DNA of 64,000 nucleotides from Streptosporangium violaceochromogenes (GTDB lineage: Bacteria > Actinomycetota > Actinomycetes > Streptosporangiales > Streptosporangiaceae): contig NZ_BNBB01000022.1 in NCBI RefSeq assembly GCF_014654615.1, forward strand, positions 27,836-91,835, read 5' to 3'. This document shows, piece by piece, positions 60,270 through 64,000 of this stretch. The notes beneath the pieces are model-generated. The model saw only the letters and a list, made by a program, of their open reading frames with translations, ran no database searches and was not told the origin of the DNA. The first letter of the stretch is position 1, and the number at the start of each line of letters is the position of its first letter. The position numbers and the translations under genes are program-made.

Positions 60270-61109
60270 GTGTCAGAGCCATCCGCAGCCGAGCATTTGG
60301 CCACATATCTACGCCACCTGAAAAGCAAGACCGGCCGGAGCTACGACGCCCTCGCCAAACGGCTCGGCGTTGGCAAATCCACCCTCCACCGCTATTGCTC
60401 CGGAGACGGCGTTCCGCCGCGCTTCACCCTCTTGGAGCGGTTCGCCAAGGAATGCGGGGCGAGCCAGGCGGAGGTCATCGAACTGCACCAGCGGTGGGTA
60501 GGGGCGCAGACCGTCCCCAAGCCCGAGACCGTCCCCAAGCCCGAAACGGAAGCCCGCCCGGAACAGCCGGTTGAGTCACCGGAGCGTTCGGAGGCTCCTC
60601 CGCCGCCGGATTCCCCGCCGCCCGCGAAAGGCTCGCGCGACTATCCGCCGGTCCTGCGCAGAAGACCCACACGGTGGGTGCTGGCGGGCATGACGATCCT
60701 GATCGCGGGCGGAGTCCTCACATGGCGCCCCGGTCCGGACTTCACGACGGACACGGCGAACGCGCATTCCTGCACCGACCGCAGCGGGGTCAAACACGTT
60801 GACGCCAGACACGGCGGTCATGCCTGGACCAGAGACTTCGTGTGCGTCAACCGGCCTGACATACCGATCTACCTCGACGTGAACAGCACGGAGAAGATAG
60901 CGGTCATGGACACCCCGAAGAGCTGGTTCATCTGCTGGGAGCTCGGGCGCGTCCAAGGCGACGGAGGAAGGGTCTGGTACTACACCCGGGGAGATCGCTC
61001 GGAGCCGGGCAAGGAGCGATGGGAGGGATGGGGCTTTGTCGGAGCCGAATATGTCACCGCCCCCACCCATCCCGTGCCGAACATGCCGCGATGCGACAGA
61101 GGCGGATGA
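60270..61109 (+). CDS. Membrane-anchored XRE-type HTH protein with outside domain
   Basis: 279 residues. HTH: HLATYLRHLKSKTGRSYDAL, AKRLGVGKSTLHRYCSGDGV; spacer with VPKPETVPKPETEARPEQP (short repeats); TM helix near 130-150 (WVLAGMTILIAGGVLTW); outside 115 residues with four Cys (HSCTDRSG, FVCVNRPD, WFICWELG, MPRCDRGG). Same plan as 55972-57069 but a different sensor domain. Presumably signals from the envelope to a cytoplasmic target. GTG 60270 behind GAGGAGCCGGG. Confidence 0.78.
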   Translation: MSEPSAAEHLATYLRHLKSKTGRSYDALAKRLGVGKSTLHRYCSGDGVPPRFTLLERFAKECGASQAEVIELHQRWVGAQTVPKPETVPKPETEARPEQPVESPERSEAPPPPDSPPPAKGSRDYPPVLRRRPTRWVLAGMTILIAGGVLTWRPGPDFTTDTANAHSCTDRSGVKHVDARHGGHAWTRDFVCVNRPDIPIYLDVNSTEKIAVMDTPKSWFICWELGRVQGDGGRVWYYTRGDRSEPGKERWEGWGFVGAEYVTAPTHPVPNMPRCDRGG

Positions 61110-61241
61110 ACATCGGCGGGTCGTCCGCCTCCCCCGATCGGCACGGGGCGGGCGGCAGACGTCCTCAGGGCCGTGAACGTGAGAACGGCCTCACCCGCTC
61201 TCGGAGAGCCGGAGCGGCGCGGGCTCTCGTACCATAATCGC

Positions 61242-62381
61242 GTGGAGGGTTTTCTTCGCTCCGTGTGGCACGAACCCCGTCCCCCCGCCCCTCCGCCTCG
61301 GACATGGCGAGACTGGGCGCTCGTGGCCGTGCTCGCGCTTCTCGCGGTCCTCGAAGGAGTGGTGCGGCCGGACCTCCCGTGGCGGCCCCTCTCGGTGATC
61401 CTCACTCTCGGCCTGGTGCCCACGTTGCTGTGGCGCCGGACCAGACCACTGCTGATGATCGTGATCGTCTTCGTCAGCACGAACCTGGCCCCGCTGTTCA
61501 CCGGCGGCGAGACCGCGGAGACGCACACGATGGCGTTCCTGCTGATCGTGCTGTACGCGCTGTTCCGGTGGGGGGCCGGACGCGAGGTCGTGATCGGATC
61601 AGCGGTCATGCTCATCGGAGTCTCCGTTCCGGCCGCCTCCGGCCGCCTCGGCCTCCCCGACGCGATCGGCGCGTTCGCGATCATGTTCTCGGCCGTCGCC
61701 CTCGGCGGGACGTTCCGCTACCGGGCCGGGGCGAGGATGCGCGAACTCGACCGGGTCAAGTTGCTCGAACGCGAACAGCTGGCCCGCGACCTGCACGACA
61801 CCGTCGCGCACCACGTCTCGGCCATGGCGATCCGCGCTCAGGCAGGCCTGGCGACCTCGGCGTCGCGGCCCGGCGCCGCGACCGAGGCCCTCCGGGTGAT
61901 TGAGGCCGAGGCGGCGCTCGCCCTGGCCGAGATGAACGCCATTGTCCGTGTCCTCCGCCGGGACCGGCCGGCGGACCTGACACCCGGCCGGCGCATCACC
62001 GATCTCCAGGAGCTCACCGAGCGTCCCCGTGCCGGTCCGTCCGTCGAGGTGGAGATATCCGGTGACCTCGACGGCGTCCCCCCGTCGATCGGAGCCGCGG
62101 TCTACCGCATCGCTCAGGAGGCGGTCACCAACGCCAGGCGGCACGCTCGGCACGCCACCCGCATCGAGGTCCGCGTCGCCGCCGACGACACGTCGGTGTT
62201 CCTGCGGGTGAGCGACGACGGCGACATCGGTTCCGTACGTGCGGCCGCGTCGCCGGGATACGGGCTGATCGGCATGAGCGAACGCGCCGGCCTGCTCGGC
62301 GGAACCTGCGTGGCCGGCCCGAATCCCGATCGCGGCTGGACCGTGACCACGGTCCTGCCTCGAACGGGGGCGGCGACATGA
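61242..62381 (+). CDS. NarL-type sensor histidine kinase
   Basis: 379 residues, several N-terminal hydrophobic helices (WALVAVLALLAVLEGVVRPD, LLMIVIVFVSTNLAPLFTGG), HisKA_3 dimerisation with QLARDLHDTVAHHVSAMAIR (phospho-His), HATPase with AVYRIAQEAVTNARRHARHA and GYGLIGMSERAGLLGG. Pairs with the response regulator 62378. Start GTG 61242; a TACCATAAT -10-like box lies just upstream, so the message may be leaderless. No separate sensor domain; signal unknown. Confidence 0.88.
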   Translation: MEGFLRSVWHEPRPPAPPPRTWRDWALVAVLALLAVLEGVVRPDLPWRPLSVILTLGLVPTLLWRRTRPLLMIVIVFVSTNLAPLFTGGETAETHTMAFLLIVLYALFRWGAGREVVIGSAVMLIGVSVPAASGRLGLPDAIGAFAIMFSAVALGGTFRYRAGARMRELDRVKLLEREQLARDLHDTVAHHVSAMAIRAQAGLATSASRPGAATEALRVIEAEAALALAEMNAIVRVLRRDRPADLTPGRRITDLQELTERPRAGPSVEVEISGDLDGVPPSIGAAVYRIAQEAVTNARRHARHATRIEVRVAADDTSVFLRVSDDGDIGSVRAAASPGYGLIGMSERAGLLGGTCVAGPNPDRGWTVTTVLPRTGAAT

Positions 62382-63034
62382 GCATCCGCGTCCTCGTCGC
62401 CGACGACCAGGAAATCGTCCGTACCGGGCTCGCGATGATCCTCGACGCCCAGCCCGACATCGAGGTCGTCGGTCAGGCCGCCGACGGTCGGCGGGCGATC
62501 GAACTCGCGCGGCGTCTGCGTCCCGACGTGTGCCTGTTCGACATTCGCATGCCCGGCGTCGACGGCATCGAAGCCACCCGCGCCCTCGCCGGACCGGACG
62601 TCGAAGACCCCCTCGCCGTCGTCGTCATCACCACCTTCGACCTCGACGAGTACGTCTACGCCGCTCTGCGGGCCGGCGCCCGGGGTTTCCTGCTCAAGAA
62701 CGCCGGCGCCGCCCTGCTCTCCCAGGCCGTCCACGCCGCCGCCGGCGGCGACGCGCTCATCGCCCCGAGCGTCACGGCACGACTGCTCGGAGCCTTCGCC
62801 CGCACCGGACCCGCCTCACCGACGGTGCAACCCGTCGAGGCTCTCACGGATCGGGAGGAACAGATCCTGGCCACCGTGGCGCGGGGGCGCACCAACAGCG
62901 AGATCGCCGATGAGTTTCACATCTCTCTCAGCACGGTGAAGTCTCACATCTCCAGCCTGATGACCAAACTGGGCGCCCGCAACCGCGTCGAGATCGCGAT
63001 GTGGGCCTACGAGACCGACCGCGTCAGGAACTGA
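62378..63034 (+). CDS. NarL/LuxR-type response regulator
   Basis: 218 residues. Receiver: VLVADDQEIVRTGLAMILDA, phospho-Asp in LFDIRMPGVDGIEA, VVITTFDLDEYVYAALRAGA, FLLKNAG (Lys). LuxR HTH: LTDREEQILATVARGRTNSE, IADEFHISLSTVKSHISSLM. ATGA overlap with the kinase. Target genes may include the convergent DUF2306 gene, by position only. Confidence 0.92.
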   Translation: MSIRVLVADDQEIVRTGLAMILDAQPDIEVVGQAADGRRAIELARRLRPDVCLFDIRMPGVDGIEATRALAGPDVEDPLAVVVITTFDLDEYVYAALRAGARGFLLKNAGAALLSQAVHAAAGGDALIAPSVTARLLGAFARTGPASPTVQPVEALTDREEQILATVARGRTNSEIADEFHISLSTVKSHISSLMTKLGARNRVEIAMWAYETDRVRN

Positions 63035-63794
63035 GCCGGGCGTCGGGGAGACCGGTGAGGGGACGAGGTGAACGGACCGGCCGCCTGCGGATGAACCATT
63101 CGGCCACCGCGAGGTTGATCACCCATCCGGCCCCCACGAGCAGGGCTCTGGTGAACTCCCCCGGTACGCCGAAAAACAGGAACCAGGGCAGATGGGTCAG
63201 CACCTGCGTACCCGCCCCCAGGCCGATCGCGTAACCGCGAATCATCCAGACGCGATGCCGGGCGAGACGACGACGCCGGATCGCGGCGACGCCGAGGAGA
63301 ATGGAGACCACCATGAACGTGCCGAACACGAGCCGGAAGACGGCGAGGAGATCCCCGTCACCGGCGGGACGGGGATAGAACAACGTCATCCAAAGGCCCG
63401 TGACCGCCGCGACGAGCCCGCACGGAATCAGCAGCCACCCGGCGGCGCGGTGCAGGCCGGGCCTCCGCCGACGCAAATCCGCGGCGAACTGGAAGGCCCC
63501 CAGAACGCTGTACAGACCGACGCAGACGATATGCGCCACCACGGGCAGGGGGGCCGCGAAAAACCGTGCGTTCTCCGGAGTGATCGCCGCACCGCCGGCC
63601 AGCTCGCCGAGGCGTACGGCACCCGCGATCAGGGGAACGACGCTGAGCAGAATCAGCGCGGCGGGCAAGCGCCGTCTCCCCCTCGTGGAGGAGACGACGG
63701 CGGAGCCACTCGCTCCGCTCCGGTCGTCCCCCACCCGGGCGCTTCGCGGCGCTCGCGGGGACAGGAGGCGTCTCGTCATGCTCTTGTCGGTCAT
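63024..63794 (-). CDS. DUF2306 membrane protein
   Basis: 256 residues, about eight helices: LPAALILLSVVPLIAGAVRL, VVAHIVCVGLYSVLGAFQFA, LHRAAGWLLIPCGLVAAVTG and WMIRGYAIGLGAGTQVLTHL. The pattern HIVCVGLYSVLGAFQF...HRAAGWL is DUF2306. Function unknown. ATG 63794; 11-base convergent overlap with the response regulator. Confidence 0.78.
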   Translation of the reverse strand: MTDKSMTRRLLSPRAPRSARVGDDRSGASGSAVVSSTRGRRRLPAALILLSVVPLIAGAVRLGELAGGAAITPENARFFAAPLPVVAHIVCVGLYSVLGAFQFAADLRRRRPGLHRAAGWLLIPCGLVAAVTGLWMTLFYPRPAGDGDLLAVFRLVFGTFMVVSILLGVAAIRRRRLARHRVWMIRGYAIGLGAGTQVLTHLPWFLFFGVPGEFTRALLVGAGWVINLAVAEWFIRRRPVRSPRPLTGLPDARLSS

Positions 63795-64000
63795 GCCCCG
63801 ATCATGGCGATCGAGGCGACGCGACTCATCGGCGGAACGGCCCGATGCGAACCGGCCGATCGTCCACCCGGCCAGGTGTACTTTCGGCCGGCGTCCCCTT
63901 CCCGCGGGGCCTCCCCGGCCGTCGTCGGGGCCGGCACGGGTTACGTCCACGGAGGTGGTGTACGAGTTTTCGCTGGTGACAGGCGTGGCGTCGTGAAATG
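63795..64000. other. Terminal non-coding stretch
   Basis: No gene seen up to the window end; probably the promoter region of the DUF2306 gene. Confidence 0.4.

Overview
The window is high-GC DNA (third codon positions are mostly G or C) from an actinomycete. The gene set fits Streptosporangiaceae or relatives: a second-type nuo set, KorAB, dTDP-rhamnose genes beside a Wzx/Wzy cluster, membrane-anchored XRE-type regulators and many GTG/TTG starts. The family assignment is inference; no rRNA or other marker gene is present.

Layout. 1-5 kb: the N-terminal part of HtpX (cut by the window edge), then a broken second nuo set on the minus strand (nuoB-nuoC, later nuoI and a nuoJ stump), with a plus-strand membrane Ser/Thr kinase lying between the two halves. 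5-10 kb: a lipoprotein polysaccharide deacetylase; a tiny Cys-containing leader-peptide ORF; korA-korB, ending in a clear hairpin. 10-42 kb: a large cell-surface polysaccharide locus. Its left arm is mostly plus strand: epimerase, deacetylase, glycosyltransferases, CelD-like acetyltransferase, an AlgD-like nucleotide-sugar dehydrogenase, a methyltransferase, an RmlC-like protein and two secreted beta-helix proteins sharing a long identical DNA block. Its middle holds an O-antigen ligase/polymerase-like protein, two Wzz-like proteins and an acyltransferase. Its right arm is a tightly overlapping minus-strand operon (sugar C-methyltransferase, glucose-1-phosphate cytidylyltransferase, PIG-L deacetylase, epimerase, DUF4910 hydrolase, a Cys-rich internally duplicated protein, Wzx flippase, glycosyltransferase, Fe(II)/2-oxoglutarate oxygenase). 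The complete dTDP-rhamnose set (rmlC, rmlD, rmlB, rmlA) and an initiating undecaprenyl-phosphate sugar phosphotransferase follow.

42-55 kb is an accessory region with many small or broken genes: a GntR/EamA pair with a likely operator, a barnase-type RNase reduced to signal peptide plus C-terminus next to an intact barstar, a FAD oxidoreductase, a MazF-like protein behind a membrane helix, a PPDK-like protein without its PEP domain divergent from a winged-helix protein, a TetR with a long extra domain, a small protein resembling the cyclic-phosphate-processing receiver family, and at least four gene remnants (LuxR-type ATPase, NmrA-like, two SDRs). 55-64 kb is envelope and signalling: a small secreted protein, two membrane-anchored HTH proteins with outside domains, a propeller-like lipoprotein, an M23 peptidase with FG-GAP-like repeats, a NarL-type two-component system and a DUF2306 membrane protein.

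How the genes work together. The polysaccharide locus encodes precursor synthesis (dTDP-rhamnose, a probable GDP-uronic acid, a probable CDP-sugar branch), priming, glycosyl transfer, flipping, polymerisation, chain-length control and decoration (acetyl, methyl, deacetylation), so a Wzx/Wzy-type exopolysaccharide is the most economical reading. The most unusual items are the operon at 26.9-36.6 kb with its Cys-rich duplicated protein, the leader peptide before korAB, the truncated RNase beside barstar, and the gene remnants. All family calls come from reading motifs by eye; no database search was run.
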